Shown: positions 30,477 to 41,513 of the stretch, one piece after another
How positions within the stretch are numbered: position 1 is the first letter of the stretch
How the letters are laid out: each line of letters begins with the position of its first letter
Assembly (NCBI RefSeq): GCF_030408815.1
Contig: NZ_CP047355.1
Location: 1,612,001 to 1,676,000, forward strand
Source of the DNA: Corynebacterium freiburgense
GTDB lineage: Bacteria; Actinomycetota; Actinomycetes; Mycobacteriales; Mycobacteriaceae
DNA: 64,000 bases
Reading direction: 5' to 3'
Position numbers and translations under genes: made by a program
The notes under the pieces: generated by a model
Databases searched by the model: none
Told to the model about the DNA's origin: nothing
The model's input: only the letters and a program-made list of their open reading frames with translations

Positions 30477-31746
30477 GCTGCTCGGCAAGGAAAACCTCCA
30501 ACCCGTGCAACGTGACCTCTTGTTGAGTATGGGCATCAAGATCTTTGACCGCAATGCTCTGCGAAGCAAGCTCTTGATCGCCCAATACCAATGCAAACCG
30601 TGCACCAGCTCGGCTGGCGCCCTTCATAGCACCTTTCAAACCGCGATCACCATATGCCATATCAGCACGTAACCCGGCAACACGAAGCTGATGAATAATC
30701 TTTACCATTGCACGCTTTGCCTCAGCACCAAGCGCAATACCATAGAAATCAACACGGTTACCTGCACCAACCGTAAGCTTTTCCGTCTGCAATGCAAGCA
30801 AAGCGCGATCTACGCCAAGGCCGAAACCAATCCCGGAAAGTTCCTGTCCACCAAGCTCAGCCATAAGGCCGTCATAGCGGCCGCCACCGCCAATACCGGA
30901 TTGCGCACCCAAACCATCATGAACAAATTCGAAACAAGTTTTGGTGTAATAGTCGAGACCGCGAACCATGCGAGGATTAATCTCATAGGCAACACCAAGG
31001 TCATCAAGCAAACCAGTCACGGTTTCAAAATGTTCTCGAGTTTCGGCGGACAAATAATCCAACATTAGTGGAGCTTCCGCCGTCATTTCGCGCACGCTTT
31101 CACGCTTATCATCGAGTATCCGCAATGGATTAATTTCTGCGCGGCGGCGAGTTTCCTCATCGAGTGGTAGCGCGAATAGAAACTCTTGCAGCTTTTTCCG
31201 ATACTCAGGACGGCAGGTGTGATCCCCCAGGCTGGTGAGCTCTAACCGGTACCCCTGCAAACCAATCGATCGAAAACACCGATCAGCCAATGCGATAACC
31301 TCAGCGTCGAGTGCGGGATCATCTACACCGATTGCCTCCACACCGACTTGTTGCAATTGCCGATACCGCCCCGCTTGCGGACGTTCATAACGAAAACACG
31401 GGCCAGCATATACCAATTTCACAGGCAACTGGCCACGGTCAAGCCCATGTTCGATAACGGCACGCATGACACCGGCCGTACCTTCCGGGCGCAGCGTCAC
31501 AGAACGGCCACCGCGATCCTCAAAGGTATACATTTCTTTACTAACGACGTCCGTCGACTCACCGACTCCACGTGCGAATAACGTGGTCTCCTCAAAGATC
31601 GGCAATTCAATATGCTCATAACCTGCTAAATGCGCCTGATGGGTAAAACCATCTCGCACCGCAAGAAATTCGGGAGACACCGGAGGAATATAATCCGGTA
31701 CCCCCTTTGGAGCATGAATGACTGGATTCTTCTTGGATTTGGTCAC
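30448..31746 (-). CDS. hisS: Histidyl-tRNA synthetase
   Basis: 432 residues. Class II signatures: [10 protein letters not shown] at the start, motif 2 [21 protein letters not shown], the histidine-A loop [13 protein letters not shown], motif 3 [10 protein letters not shown], and a C-terminal anticodon-binding domain. GTG start at 31746. Ten bases after the metallo-hydrolase gene on the same strand. Its 3' end overlaps the convergent CBS gene. Confidence 0.97.
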   Translation of the reverse strand: MTKSKKNPVIHAPKGVPDYIPPVSPEFLAVRDGFTHQAHLAGYEHIELPIFEETTLFARGVGESTDVVSKEMYTFEDRGGRSVTLRPEGTAGVMRAVIEHGLDRGQLPVKLVYAGPCFRYERPQAGRYRQLQQVGVEAIGVDDPALDAEVIALADRCFRSIGLQGYRLELTSLGDHTCRPEYRKKLQEFLFALPLDEETRRRAEINPLRILDDKRESVREMTAEAPLMLDYLSAETREHFETVTGLLDDLGVAYEINPRMVRGLDYYTKTCFEFVHDGLGAQSGIGGGGRYDGLMAELGGQELSGIGFGLGVDRALLALQTEKLTVGAGNRVDFYGIALGAEAKRAMVKIIHQLRVAGLRADMAYGDRGLKGAMKGASRAGARFALVLGDQELASQSIAVKDLDAHTQQEVTLHGLEVFLAEQLKTPAPGPA

Positions 31747-31755
31747 GAATGAAGA

Positions 31756-32400
31756 TTATACGGCCAAGTTCTGTAAAAACGGATTACCTATACGCTCAGC
31801 ACGCATCGTTGTAGCCGGACCGTGCCCAGGAAGAAGGTGCAATGCATCATCCAATGACAAAACAACATTGCGTAAAGACTCCTGCATCGCTTCAGGATCA
31901 GAATGAATCAGATCCGTACGACCGATAGATCCTTGAAATACAACATCGCCAGTAAAACAAACCTCTGTGCCTACGAAAATCACGCACCCTGGGGAATGCC
32001 CCGGAGCATGACGCACAATAAACTCTTCACCAGCAATATCAAGTACTTCTTTATCAACGAAAAACCGCAAATCATGTACTTTCCCCATATTGGTGGCGTC
32101 GAAAAGAAGTGCGGTGGTGGGGGCTACACCGGTGGGTGGATCAGTAATCATAAACGCATCTTCGGCATGAATGCATACTGGAACGTTCCAGCGCTTCGCC
32201 ACCGCCGCCGCGTCTCGCGTGTGATCGATATGCCCGTGGGTCAGTAATACCTTATCAACCTGTAAATTGCGCTCCTCCACAATCGCGACAATGCGATCAA
32301 GCGAATGCATTCCTGGATCCACCACAACCACATGGCCGTCATTGGCAATCAAATAGCAATTAGTTTTGAACGGCCCAGCGGCAAAGCCCATAATTTCCAT
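31756..32400 (-). CDS. Metallo-beta-lactamase-fold hydrolase (glyoxalase II-like)
   Basis: 214 residues from ATG 32400; the longer in-frame extension upstream is not conserved in type. The metal motif THGHIDH covers residues 54-60, with further ligands in HAPGHSPG, FTGDVVFQGSIGRTD and LLPGHGP, the layout of glyoxalase II-type thioesterases. It precedes hisS in corynebacteria and mycobacteria. Exact substrate unknown. Confidence 0.9.
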   Translation of the reverse strand: MEIMGFAAGPFKTNCYLIANDGHVVVVDPGMHSLDRIVAIVEERNLQVDKVLLTHGHIDHTRDAAAVAKRWNVPVCIHAEDAFMITDPPTGVAPTTALLFDATNMGKVHDLRFFVDKEVLDIAGEEFIVRHAPGHSPGCVIFVGTEVCFTGDVVFQGSIGRTDLIHSDPEAMQESLRNVVLSLDDALHLLPGHGPATTMRAERIGNPFLQNLAV

Positions 32401-32507
32401 GTAGACCACACTAAAGGTTGAGTGTTGCCCACCGCTACAATAGCCTCGGCAATACAATGAGCTGACAGTAAAGGCTCGACCCAAAAAATATAAGGAATGT
32501 TACAAAG

Positions 32508-33341
32508 GTGAGCAATAAGGAACGGCGTCAAAAAGCACTACATGAGCTTGAACGCGAACTCAAAGCCCGGGACCGCGCCGAAAAAATGCGACCGCTTGGA
32601 GTTGTAGCGGCATCAGTCATTGTAATTCTTGCCATCGTAGGTGGTATTTGGTACGCCACCACCCGCAGCGATAGCGAAGAAACAACCACGGCAAGCTCAA
32701 GCAGCCCCAGTTCTTCGCAAGCCATGGAACCGGTAGCAACCAAACGCCCAACTGCCCTGCCTGAAAGCGTGACCTGTACCTATAAAGACGCAGGCGAACC
32801 GGCACGCCAAGTAAGCAAGCCAAAAACCGAAGGCGTATCCACCAAAGGCAAAGTGGACATCGAGTTTGATACCAGTGCTGGAAAAATCGGAATGACTCTC
32901 GATCGAGAAGTCTCCCCATGCACCGTCAATGCCATCGAACACCTAGCCAAAGAAAAATACTACGACGACACAATCTGCCACCGACTTACCAATAGCGGCC
33001 TTCACGTTCTCCAATGCGGTGACCCAAGCGGTACCGGAGCGGGCGGCCCAGGTTTCCAATTTAATAACGAACACCCCACTGATACCGCAACTCAGCCAGC
33101 AACCGTAAACTATGGCCGCGGCACCATCGCCATGGCAAACGCAGGCAAAGACACCAACGGGTCACAGTTCTTCCTTAACTATGGAGACTCCCCACTACCA
33201 ACGGACTACACCTACTTTGGCCAGATCAATGATGAAGGTCTTAAAACACTCGATGCAATTGCCGAAAAAGGCATTGCCGATGGCGCACCCGATGGAGCAC
33301 CAGCCGAAGAAGTAAAGATCAAGACGGCTACCGTCAAATAG
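32508..33341 (+). CDS. Membrane-anchored cyclophilin-type peptidyl-prolyl isomerase
   Basis: 277 residues from GTG 32508, with AAGG just upstream. A charged cytoplasmic start (SNKERRQKALHELERELKARDRAEK) precedes one membrane segment at about 32-50, a Ser/Thr-rich linker and an extracellular cyclophilin domain. Core motifs include DTICHRLTNSGLHVLQCGDP, TIAMANAGKDTNGSQFFLNY and FGQI. Two Cys (VTCTYK; VSPCTV) plus ICHR and LQCG may pair outside the cell. It would assist folding of exported proteins. Divergent from the hydrolase gene; followed by a strong hairpin terminator. Confidence 0.92.
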   Translation: MSNKERRQKALHELERELKARDRAEKMRPLGVVAASVIVILAIVGGIWYATTRSDSEETTTASSSSPSSSQAMEPVATKRPTALPESVTCTYKDAGEPARQVSKPKTEGVSTKGKVDIEFDTSAGKIGMTLDREVSPCTVNAIEHLAKEKYYDDTICHRLTNSGLHVLQCGDPSGTGAGGPGFQFNNEHPTDTATQPATVNYGRGTIAMANAGKDTNGSQFFLNYGDSPLPTDYTYFGQINDEGLKTLDAIAEKGIADGAPDGAPAEEVKIKTATVK

Positions 33342-33362
33342 CATTACTGATCGATAACATAG

Positions 33363-33456
33363 ACTCCCCTGAATCCTGAATCGTTATCTTAACGTCCTCT
33401 CATCATAGAAGCTCGATAGCTTCACAGAAAGAGTTCAGGTCAGGGGACTTTTTATT
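33363..33456 (+). terminator. Terminator after the cyclophilin gene
   Basis: CCCCTGA plus CCTGAA at 33366-33380 pair with TTCAGG plus TCAGGGG at 33434-33446, and ACTTTTTATTT follows. The loop is about 50 bases long, so the stem may be interrupted, but the arms and T run are clear. Confidence 0.6.
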
Positions 33457-33523
33457 TATAAACAAACAATTGCCCAATACATATCTAAGCTTATTGATAC
33501 TAGATGTACACAATTTAAAGAAC

Positions 33524-33571
33524 GATTTCCGTAAAACTCCCGAGAGAAGCACAACAATTTCCGTAAAATTT
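33524..33571 (+). repeat. Direct repeat pair upstream of the small secreted protein
   Basis: ATTTCCGTAAAACT at 33525-33538 recurs as ATTTCCGTAAAATT at 33557-33570, 32 bases apart (about three helical turns). Both lie 70-115 bases before the ATG at 33640, a position suited to regulator binding. The binding protein is unknown. Confidence 0.5.
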
Positions 33572-33639
33572 CTTGATTTTTCTTTGAAACGCGGCTACCT
33601 TGAAGCACAGCTCGATAAACTCAAAAGAAAGGCTTGTTC

Positions 33640-33903
33640 ATGAAGCTGTTTACCCGTAAGGGCCTCACTGCTGTAGTGGCTGCCGCCGCAATTTCCCTCA
33701 CCTCTGTAACTGCTCCTCCGGCTGCTTTCGCAGAAGAGACGGCCTCTTCCTCCACCACCGATAAAGACGGTGGCAACTCCCTAAAGGGAATCGTTGAGGC
33801 TATTGAGCTTGTGGCCCGCCTTTTCGGCAGCATCACCAAGCTGCAAGGCAACTTCGATAAGCTCTTTAAGAATGCAGGTTCCAGCGCCCCAGCAGGCTCC
33901 TAA
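33640..33903 (+). CDS. Small secreted helical protein
   Basis: 87 residues from ATG 33640, with AAAGAAAGG seven bases upstream; a TTG two codons earlier is less likely. A textbook Sec signal peptide (KLFTRKGLTAVVAAAAISLT, cleavage near AAFA) leaves a mature chain of about 58 residues with a Ser/Thr/Asp-rich start and an amphipathic helix GIVEAIELVARLFGSITKL. No Cys and no anchor. It resembles small exported corynebacterial peptides in general plan, but no family is recognised. It is monocistronic, with its own direct repeats upstream and a strong terminator, which suggests high or regulated expression. Confidence 0.8.
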   Translation: MKLFTRKGLTAVVAAAAISLTSVTAPPAAFAEETASSSTTDKDGGNSLKGIVEAIELVARLFGSITKLQGNFDKLFKNAGSSAPAGS

Positions 33904-33917
33904 GATTCACTAGCGCC

Positions 33918-33955
33918 AACCACCCGCACCCCTATAGCAAGCGGGTGGTTTTTTG
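33918..33955 (+). terminator. Rho-independent terminator after the small secreted protein gene
   Basis: AACCACCCGC (33918-33927) and GCGGGTGGTT (33941-33950) form a perfect 10-base-pair stem followed by TTTT, starting 15 bases after the stop. Confidence 0.88.
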
Positions 33956-34335
33956 CTAGCTCCCCCAAGTTAGGGGAAGCAGATTTAAAGCTTGCACAAA
34001 ATACAATTCTGGCATTTAGCAAATGAGCTACATAATGATTACCTGCGTGCGAGATTATCGCTATAGCTACATTTCTTTTACAATGCACTACTGAATAGTA
34101 TTTCCAGTGCGGGAAAACAATACATATACCTCAATGAAATTTTGTTGAGAAGTCCCGCACATTAGAAAATAGCGGCGAACTAGCCCCCAAATTTAGTGGC
34201 GCATAATGGGTGGGTGGCAGGAAACATGCCTAACAAACTGCGTTAAACCGATCCCTGACGCGAAAATACCTTTGCATATTGGGGTGGATTCTGAAGCGCT
34301 CCCCCATCTGCCAGCTCTTTAATTGACTGACAGAA
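33956..34335. other. Gene-free stretch before repeat copy B
   Basis: About 380 AT-rich bases between convergent genes. No coding frame with a plausible start or domain, and no RNA gene, was recognised. Confidence 0.5.
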
Positions 34336-34339
34336 ATGG

Positions 34340-34800
34340 GTTTTAGCATTCAATGTGACTGGCGTGGTTTGTGGGTTTGTAGGACTTGTGGCTTGGTTTA
34401 TGGCCGGCGGTTTGGTTGTGTACGTCTGGTTACCTGGGATTTGATTGGGTTTGGCCGATCTTTTCGGGTGCTGGTTGGGCGCTGGCTAGACGCGTTGTCA
34501 CAGATTCCATTTTTTCGGCGGATTTTATGGAATCTGCGACACGATAGGTAGGGAACCTGTCACGAATTCCATTTTTTTCACTGTTTTAATGGAATCTGCG
34601 ACACACCCCAGGTCAACGATTGTGCGCAACATGGGTTGCTGTCACAAATTCCATTTTTTCAGGCGATTTTATGGAATCTGCGACACTCGACATAAAAACA
34701 TCACCAGTTTGATAGGGTGGGCCTATCAAACCGCAGGAAAAGCGGTGCACTGCCTCAAAAATCAGCCTATCTGCACTAAAATCAGGCAGATTTGATGGCA
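34340..34800. repeat. Multi-hairpin interspersed repeat, copy B
   Basis: Core 34495-34731. Hairpin 1 pairs 34496-34510 with 34527-34541, hairpin 2 pairs 34558-34572 with 34589-34603, hairpin 3 pairs 34640-34654 with 34671-34685. A fourth stem is TTTGATAGG with CCTATCAAA around 34708-34730. The left flank is G/T-rich and shares GTTTGGTTGTGTACGTCTGG (34409-34428) with copy C allowing a few changes. The right flank ends AAAATCAGGCAGAT, as in the other copies. It lies between the convergent ends of the small secreted protein gene and rel. Confidence 0.85.
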
Positions 34801-34861
34801 ACCATAAATCCCAAGCACTATCAAACGAAGAACAATCCAACCTGCGGGGGCAAGAGTTCAA

Positions 34862-37147
34862 TTATCCCCCAGATGTGACTCGATACACATCAAACACGCC
34901 TTCAATATTGCGAAGTTGTGTCATTAGCGAACCGAGTTGCTTAGTATCAGATACCTCGAAGGTAAACCGCGCAACAGCAACATGATCTTCTGCAGAATGC
35001 GAATTCATTGCTACTACCGCAACCTTTTGTTCATTGATTACCCGAGTAAGTTCAAAAAGCAATCCATTTCGATCAAGTGCTTCTAGCTGTAGTGTTGCAG
35101 CGAAAGCACTATGTCCCTGGTTTGCCCATTGCACATCAATAAGCCGTTCAGGTTCTTCACGTAGCTTTTCTGCATTTGTGCAGTCTGTTCGGTGCACTGA
35201 AACGCCGCCGCCGCGGGTAACAAAGCCAAAGATGGTATCGCCTGGAACTGGCATACAACACTTGGCGAGTTTTGCCATTACATCCGGGCTACCTTCTACA
35301 AGAACGCCTGTGTTGTCTGAAGGCGAAGATTGACGCCGCTGCGCCTTAAGCTCACTAAAGGGAGTCCGAGCTGCCAGAGCATCCGTTGCATCATCTTGAT
35401 CGCCGAAAATAGCCATGAGGCGATTTGCCACATGTTGAGCAGAGACCGAGCCAGCACCAATTGCTGTGTATAGCGCGTCCACATCCGTATAGTGGAGTTC
35501 TTCAGCCACGGCTTTCATTGATTGGGAAGTAAACAACCTATGAAGTGGAAGCCCACCGCGCTGCACCTCAGCTGCCAAGGCATCTCGGCCAGATTCAATT
35601 GATTCTTCGCGGCGTTCTTTAGCAAACCACTGCCGGATTTTCGCTTTTGCCCGTGGTGAAACAACAAATTTTTGCCAGTCTTTGCTGGGACCAGCAGACG
35701 GGTCTTTCGAGGTAAATACTTCGACGCGGTCACCGGACTTCAAGGCGGATTCAAGCGCAACGAGTTTCCCATTGACTTTCGCGCCAATACAACGGTGACC
35801 AACTTCGGTATGTACCGCGTAGGCGAAGTCCACTGGGGTGGCGTCGACAGGCAAATTGATTACGTCGCCTTTGGGTGTAAACACAAAGATCTGTCGAGAG
35901 GTCAAGTCATACCGCAGACTATCCAAAAACTCGTTTGGATCAGCAGCCTCCTTCTGCCAATCAAGTAGCTGGCGCATCCATGCCATTTGGTCAACTTCAG
36001 ATTGCTCCCCGCTGTGGCTACCCTTAGTTTCTTTATAACGCCAGTGCGCGGCAATCCCATATTCAGCGTTATAGTGCATTTCATGGGTTCGAACTTGCAC
36101 TTCAAGAGGCTTACCACCAGGCCCCATAACGGTAGTATGTAGCGACTGATACACGCCGAATCTAGGTGCGGAAATATAATCTTTAAATCGACCCGGCATC
36201 GCTGAATACAGCGAATGTACCGTTCCGATTGCCGCATAGCAATTCGGCACACTATCAACCAAAATTCGAATACCCACCAGATCGAAAATCTCATCGAAGT
36301 CTCGACCGCGGACAATCATCTTCTGATAGATCGACCAATAATGTTTTGGCCGCCCCATAACTTCCGCCGGAATATGATTTTCTTTCATTGAGGCGGTTAC
36401 ATTAGCGATAATCTCCTGTAGGTATCGGTCACGTGACGGCGCTCGATCTGCTACCAACCGAACGATTTCCTCATATTTTTTGGGGTACAGAATCGCAAAA
36501 GAAAGATCTTCCAATTCCCATTTAATGGAAGCCATGCCCAAACGGTGAGCCAATGGGGCAATAACTTCAAGGGTTTGCCTAGCTTTTTTAGCTTGCTTTT
36601 CGGGAGGAAGAAAACGCATGGTGCGCATATTATGAAGCCGATCGGCAACTTTTACCACCAATACGCGCGGATCCTGGCTCATGGCCACAATCATCTTTCG
36701 GATTGTTTCTGCTTCCGCCGCAGCACCTAACGCGACCTTATCGAGCTTAGTTACGCCATCAACTAGCCTAGCTACTTCCGCACCAAAATCAGCTTCCAAG
36801 TCCGCTAGAGAATACTGGGTGTCTTCGACGGTATCGTGCAATAAAGCGGCAACCAATGTAGTCGTGTCCATACCAATTTCAGCTGCAATGGTTGCTACAG
36901 CCAACGGATGGGTAATATACGGGTCTCCTGATTTCCGGAAGACACCTTCATGGAGACGCTCCGCAGTGTCATAAGCACGCTGCAGAATACTAATATCTGC
37001 TTTCGGGTGAATTTGCTTGTGAATACTTACCAGTGGGTCCAAAACCGGGTCTATTTTTACCCGAGAACCCGTTAGACTCCGGGCTAGGCGCGCAGACATG
37101 CTTCGCATATTTACCTGTTGCTTAGGTGGCTTTCTATCAAAGCTCAT
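34862..37147 (-). CDS. rel: Bifunctional (p)ppGpp synthetase/hydrolase Rel
   Basis: 761 residues, the long RelA/SpoT homologue. HD hydrolase domain with LLHDTVEDT (His-Asp at 104-105), synthetase domain with [16 protein letters not shown] domain ([27 protein letters not shown]), and a C-terminal zinc-finger/ACT region ([27 protein letters not shown]). Makes and degrades the stringent-response alarmone. ATG start at 37147, 20 bases after apt. The dciAE-apt-rel order matches C. glutamicum. Confidence 0.97.
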   Translation of the reverse strand: MSFDRKPPKQQVNMRSMSARLARSLTGSRVKIDPVLDPLVSIHKQIHPKADISILQRAYDTAERLHEGVFRKSGDPYITHPLAVATIAAEIGMDTTTLVAALLHDTVEDTQYSLADLEADFGAEVARLVDGVTKLDKVALGAAAEAETIRKMIVAMSQDPRVLVVKVADRLHNMRTMRFLPPEKQAKKARQTLEVIAPLAHRLGMASIKWELEDLSFAILYPKKYEEIVRLVADRAPSRDRYLQEIIANVTASMKENHIPAEVMGRPKHYWSIYQKMIVRGRDFDEIFDLVGIRILVDSVPNCYAAIGTVHSLYSAMPGRFKDYISAPRFGVYQSLHTTVMGPGGKPLEVQVRTHEMHYNAEYGIAAHWRYKETKGSHSGEQSEVDQMAWMRQLLDWQKEAADPNEFLDSLRYDLTSRQIFVFTPKGDVINLPVDATPVDFAYAVHTEVGHRCIGAKVNGKLVALESALKSGDRVEVFTSKDPSAGPSKDWQKFVVSPRAKAKIRQWFAKERREESIESGRDALAAEVQRGGLPLHRLFTSQSMKAVAEELHYTDVDALYTAIGAGSVSAQHVANRLMAIFGDQDDATDALAARTPFSELKAQRRQSSPSDNTGVLVEGSPDVMAKLAKCCMPVPGDTIFGFVTRGGGVSVHRTDCTNAEKLREEPERLIDVQWANQGHSAFAATLQLEALDRNGLLFELTRVINEQKVAVVAMNSHSAEDHVAVARFTFEVSDTKQLGSLMTQLRNIEGVFDVYRVTSGG

Positions 37148-37167
37148 CGCGCACTAGCTCCCTTAAA

Positions 37168-37713
37168 TCAACACGCTTTATCGGCGTTAATTACGGTCAA
37201 CGGTAAACCAGCAAGCCGTTCTCGGCCACCTAAACCAGCAACTTCCAATACCACCGCGTGGCCAATCACAGTGGCTCCACAGCGTTCCAGAAGTTTTCGG
37301 GCCGCAACCAACGTGCCGCCGGTGGCAAGCACGTCGTCGACAAGCACAATTTTACGACCTTCTAAGGGGATACCTGAGGCTGGGACCTCAAGGGCAGCCA
37401 TGCCGTACTCAAGTTCGTATTCTTGGGAATGTACCGGTGGCGGAAGCTTCCCTTTTTTTCGTACCGCTAAAATACCAAGACCAAGTTTGTACGCAACTGC
37501 AGAACCAAGCAGGAAACCGCGTGCATCGAGTCCACCAATCATATCGGCCCCAAGCCGTTCACACGCCTGAGCTAGCTCATTAACCACGAGTTGGAAGGCC
37601 TCCGCATCGGCAAGCACCGGAGTGAGATCCTCAAAAATCACGCCTTCCACTGGGAAATGTTCAACAAAGCGGATTCGATGTGCGAGGGCTTCTCTCGCAT
37701 TGGCATAGGCCAT
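37168..37713 (-). CDS. apt: Adenine phosphoribosyltransferase
   Basis: Salvages adenine to AMP with PRPP. 181 residues, with [15 protein letters not shown] near the start, [14 protein letters not shown] and the PRPP motif [12 protein letters not shown]. Two bases after dciAE and 20 before rel, so probably one transcript linking purine salvage with stringent control. Confidence 0.96.
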   Translation of the reverse strand: MAYANAREALAHRIRFVEHFPVEGVIFEDLTPVLADAEAFQLVVNELAQACERLGADMIGGLDARGFLLGSAVAYKLGLGILAVRKKGKLPPPVHSQEYELEYGMAALEVPASGIPLEGRKIVLVDDVLATGGTLVAARKLLERCGATVIGHAVVLEVAGLGGRERLAGLPLTVINADKAC

Positions 37714-37715
37714 TG

Positions 37716-39317
37716 TTATTCACTCTCCTGCCAGCGTTCCATATTCCAACCAATGCCAGAACCGGAAGAATTCAGTACGACATTGCCCACGGCCCGATCC
37801 ACAACAAACGTTCGCGGCTGCGGCGAAAGCGGAATCGTTGGAACCTCATCCCACAAATACTCCTCAGCTGCGCGAAGCGCCTCAGCATTCGAACCAGTGG
37901 TGTCGCTCATTCCATAGTTCAACATGGGATCGATTGCGAGCAAAACAGCATCGATCGTACCCTCGACCTCTTCGCTCTCACCGCGGCGTACAACATGCAT
38001 AACATCCTGCAGATACTGCCCTTCAGCTGACGCATCATGGATGGTTACCCCCGCGGGTTCACAAGAGCGTTTTATCGCTTCAACCATCGCACGTTTACGC
38101 TCGTCTGGTGCTCGATACCCAATCCTTATCGTCTGCCCACGCAACATTTCCGAACGAGGAATATCTACCCCAATATGCGCATCTGAAATCGCCATCGTTT
38201 GGGCATTTACTGGGTCATCGGAAGTGGTCAATCGGGTACCCATTGGTGGTACATGTACACCACTTTTATGGGAGGATGCCACAGCGACGGCTTTTTGATC
38301 AATACAGGCTGCAAATGCCTGGCGAGCTTCTTTAGTCTCCAACACTCCCCGATTACCTAGGACCAACACTTCATTTAAATCCCCGATAACCGGTGTAACT
38401 TCAAACGGATTTTTGGGATTATCTCGATCTACCCATTCAATATTGCTCACACCAACGAGGTCAGCAATTTGGATATGTCCTGCATCTGCTTTTTCCTTGG
38501 TGTTAACTCCATCTGGCCAAACAGTTATCCGTGAGAGTTTAGTTTCATCACCAACAAATTGTTCATTGCGCACAAGGTGCACTGCCCCTTCCTTATCCAC
38601 GCGCTCAATGCGATAAGGTCCCGAAGCTACTTGTAATTCCGAATCAAAAGCATCAAGTTTAAATCCGTCGCGCCAAATTCTTGCTACCTCTTGTAACCCT
38701 TGCTCATCATTTTCAATAAGCCGAGTCTTTAAATCTTCCAAGCTTATATTTGCCTTTTTTGCAATAGCATGTGCTGGCAATACGGTGCCTGGAGAAAAGA
38801 GGTGACGCCAACGTGCACCTAAGCGATCTTTAAAAAACACGGTAAATTGTTTGCCATTTGGACGACACTCCAATTTTTCCACTTGCTCCATAAGTGGAAT
38901 ATGGGATTGGAAAAGGTCACGCATTGCCCCGGCCTTATAAGCTAAAAGAAAATCCACACAGGTAACTTCGGTGCCGTCAGAATATTTTGCTGTTTTAGAA
39001 ATTGTATAGGCTACCTGCCTCGTTTGCCCTGGTAGGGACTGAGCTACAGCGAAATCCACATTTGGAATAAGCTGTCCACGCTGACCAATGACAAATACTG
39101 AGGGATATAACCTGCCCGCCAATGCTTCCGCACGAGATGATACGCCCAAATCACTGCCAGCATTTGAAGTTAACAACGGACTTGCCGCAACATAACCAAA
39201 TTCGACTTCTGGTTCTTTCTTGGTGGTTGAGCAGCCAGCAAATAATCCCACCGTTGAAAGTAACGCAATAATACCTACGACGCGCTTGCGTGACGCACGC
39301 CTGCCAGATATAAACAC
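37716..39317 (-). CDS. dciAE: Peptide-type ABC transporter substrate-binding lipoprotein, DciAE-like
   Basis: 533 residues from GTG 39317, chosen because GGAGG lies seven bases upstream and a lipoprotein signal follows ([20 protein letters not shown]). The mature chain is a family 5 (OppA/DppA-like) solute-binding protein. The gene sits just before apt and rel, as dciAE does in C. glutamicum; symbol given by synteny. No permease or ATPase genes adjoin, so it either works with distant partners or has taken another role. A downstream in-frame ORF extension upstream to 39410 is rejected. Confidence 0.86.
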   Translation of the reverse strand: MFISGRRASRKRVVGIIALLSTVGLFAGCSTTKKEPEVEFGYVAASPLLTSNAGSDLGVSSRAEALAGRLYPSVFVIGQRGQLIPNVDFAVAQSLPGQTRQVAYTISKTAKYSDGTEVTCVDFLLAYKAGAMRDLFQSHIPLMEQVEKLECRPNGKQFTVFFKDRLGARWRHLFSPGTVLPAHAIAKKANISLEDLKTRLIENDEQGLQEVARIWRDGFKLDAFDSELQVASGPYRIERVDKEGAVHLVRNEQFVGDETKLSRITVWPDGVNTKEKADAGHIQIADLVGVSNIEWVDRDNPKNPFEVTPVIGDLNEVLVLGNRGVLETKEARQAFAACIDQKAVAVASSHKSGVHVPPMGTRLTTSDDPVNAQTMAISDAHIGVDIPRSEMLRGQTIRIGYRAPDERKRAMVEAIKRSCEPAGVTIHDASAEGQYLQDVMHVVRRGESEEVEGTIDAVLLAIDPMLNYGMSDTTGSNAEALRAAEEYLWDEVPTIPLSPQPRTFVVDRAVGNVVLNSSGSGIGWNMERWQESE

Positions 39318-39406
39318 CGTCAACCTCCACAGATTAGAAGTGATCTGGAAATTATATCCTCTCACTCCATTGTTCTTTTCGACGCCCCTGCTTCCCAAGC
39401 GCACCA

Positions 39407-40804
39407 TCATTGCGGCAACTTCGCTCGCTTGAAAAATTCTTTCTTTCGATCACTCCATTGCTGAATTGATGGGCTCGATAGCGCAAGCATCGACAAAATA
39501 TTAAGAGGCAGCGTTTCACGGACTAAAATTGCCCCAATTCCAAATTCACCTGAATTATATAACGCTTCCGCCGCTAATACATCAAATGAAATAAGGACCA
39601 ACAGCCAGAGCCTCGCAATCGTTTTCCCATTCCACGTAAACCACGCGACGATACCCAATACAATTGTTGGCAAAATAACCGTGGATACCGTTACAACTTC
39701 CCGCAGCGGAACATCGGAAGGTAGTTCGAATGGCGAGTAGACCATATTTGTATACGCGCCAATAATCGCAAATATTATCGTGAATATCGTACCCGCAATA
39801 AGCGCGAGCGGACGCTGCATTTGTGGAATATAACCTTCCACAACAGCATCATTATCGGGTGCAGCATATCCCCCGGGGTCTGCTTGGGCATAGCCTTGCG
39901 CTGCGCGCTCCACCGCAAATGGGATTTCCAAATCCTTAGAAACCGGCACATAATCCAAACACACAATTGGAAGATTGCCATCCGTAGTTACCAAATCACC
40001 GCCACCATTTCGGGAGTGATAACCAGTGGAGAAATTTTCGATAACCTCCACCCTTGCCTCTGAATTTGAAACCAAAAGCGAATGAACAATATAGTCACGT
40101 TCAATATCAATATTTGCGTCGATTTTGTGGGTGATTTGAAAAGTAAATAACGATAATCCCACCGAGCGGTCGTACGTCCCCGCGGCCACCCATTGAACAC
40201 GCCGACCACCCGGCAATAGCCAATGGTCAGGGCATCGCCATAATCGCACGTGGTGTCGTTGAGCAGCGTTTCCCTCCACTTCCTGCTGATACGCCAGGCA
40301 TTGTCTACGCCCGAACACGAACAGTGGACTCACTGGCGCTTCAGGATAGCTTCGTTTTAATACTGAACTTAGGATAATTCCCCACGAACTTTTAAATGTC
40401 ACATCATCTGCGAGTGTCCACCCCGCTAGAACCATCGCTTGATGTATTTCTTTGGCACTACCGTGAAACGCCAGGTTGATCGGGTCCCCTAAAAGTCCGT
40501 CTGAAGTGCGGGCCCTGCCAATAAAATAGCCTGGAACATATATTCGCGTAAAAATTCGGTGGATTCTTGGGAGCACAAGATACGCCGCAATTGCCCAGAA
40601 CGGAATAAAAAATAATTGATACGGCCAGTCAATCACCAATGATCGACTCAGCAATAGTAATGCTAGCCACCCAGCGAGTAGTGTCGCCAACACGAAAAAT
40701 AGATTATCCACAATCTCGGCCGGACTTAATCGACGAATCTGCGCATCACGGACCTTCGATGGGACATGCTCATACTTTGGGGTTCCATGAAAAAACTTCG
40801 CCAT
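39407..40804 (-). CDS. Membrane protein with LssY C-terminal domain
   Basis: 465 residues. Two membrane segments near residues 33-52 and 60-80, an extracellular-or-cytoplasmic LssY_C-like domain (GDPINLAFHGSAKEIHQAMVLAGW, then RHHVRLWRCPD and VQWVAAGTYDRSVG), and three or four further membrane segments at the C-terminus. LssY_C domains are found beside phosphatase-type membrane proteins; function unknown. It lies between the surface-protein genes and dciAE. Confidence 0.8.
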   Translation of the reverse strand: MAKFFHGTPKYEHVPSKVRDAQIRRLSPAEIVDNLFFVLATLLAGWLALLLLSRSLVIDWPYQLFFIPFWAIAAYLVLPRIHRIFTRIYVPGYFIGRARTSDGLLGDPINLAFHGSAKEIHQAMVLAGWTLADDVTFKSSWGIILSSVLKRSYPEAPVSPLFVFGRRQCLAYQQEVEGNAAQRHHVRLWRCPDHWLLPGGRRVQWVAAGTYDRSVGLSLFTFQITHKIDANIDIERDYIVHSLLVSNSEARVEVIENFSTGYHSRNGGGDLVTTDGNLPIVCLDYVPVSKDLEIPFAVERAAQGYAQADPGGYAAPDNDAVVEGYIPQMQRPLALIAGTIFTIIFAIIGAYTNMVYSPFELPSDVPLREVVTVSTVILPTIVLGIVAWFTWNGKTIARLWLLVLISFDVLAAEALYNSGEFGIGAILVRETLPLNILSMLALSSPSIQQWSDRKKEFFKRAKLPQ

Positions 40805-40877
40805 AGCAAAATTGTAGCGAGTGCTTTACCGCCGAGAACCGGCCAAAAATACAGCAAACAAGCTAGCCAAACACAGC

Positions 40878-41513
40878 TTACTCAGTTGTTGCTTCTGAGG
40901 ATTGAGTGTTTTCTTGGCCTGTACCCAAAATCTTCTGTACGAGTTCTTTAATGATCTCAACACCACGCTCAGGTCGCGTCAAGAGTTCTTGAATCACTGA
41001 AGGGTTTTTAGCATCTGCACGAGTCAGCGTCATAACAAATGAACCTTTACCCACCTGCCCCTGTAGATTGTACGTAGTCATTGCGATTTCGTACTCACCT
41101 TCAGGACTATCGCTCGGTGTGCCGGTTATCTCACTGGTTAGGGGGTGGAATGCAAGCCCCGCCGGAAGCCCACTCACCACGGCAACGTAGGTATCAGCTG
41201 GAGAGTCAATCTGATACCTAAATGGCTTTCCAATCGTCACATGCATATCCGGCACATGCGGCACCGCAGCCTGATTCCCCTGCTGCTTCGGCGTTTCACT
41301 TGGGGTCGCTTGTGTTTTCTGGGCCGGACTCGGTTCAGCCGCAGGCGGTAATGGCTCAGCAGGCGATGGGGTCGAACTTATTGCTGGTTCCGATACCGGT
41401 TCCTGGATTCCAATAATTGACACATCCGCCAATGGATGAGCACCAGTTGGAGGCGCCAAAATAACCGTTAGGCTAGCGGCAGTAGCTCCCGCTAAAACTC
41501 GGAAAGATCTCAT
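40878..41513 (-). CDS. Secreted protein with putative Ig-like (He_PIG) module
   Basis: 211 residues. Signal peptide 1-25 (VLAGATAASLTVILAPPTGA), a Pro/Ser/Glu-rich linker (36-85), then one module with the He_PIG signature GLPAGLAFHPLTSEITGTPS and a helical C-terminus (IIKELVQKILG). No anchor motif. The module matches the one in the neighbouring LANTG protein (GLPAGLSYDSSTGLISGTA), so the two genes are related in part. Probably a secreted envelope-associated protein; ligand unknown. Confidence 0.82.
   Translation of the reverse strand: MRSFRVLAGATAASLTVILAPPTGAHPLADVSIIGIQEPVSEPAISSTPSPAEPLPPAAEPSPAQKTQATPSETPKQQGNQAAVPHVPDMHVTIGKPFRYQIDSPADTYVAVVSGLPAGLAFHPLTSEITGTPSDSPEGEYEIAMTTYNLQGQVGKGSFVMTLTRADAKNPSVIQELLTRPERGVEIIKELVQKILGTGQENTQSSEATTE

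Noticed and set aside
39318..39410. Longer N-terminus for the DciAE lipoprotein
   Set aside because: It would bury the lipoprotein signal behind 31 residues; GTG 39317 has a strong Shine-Dalgarno.
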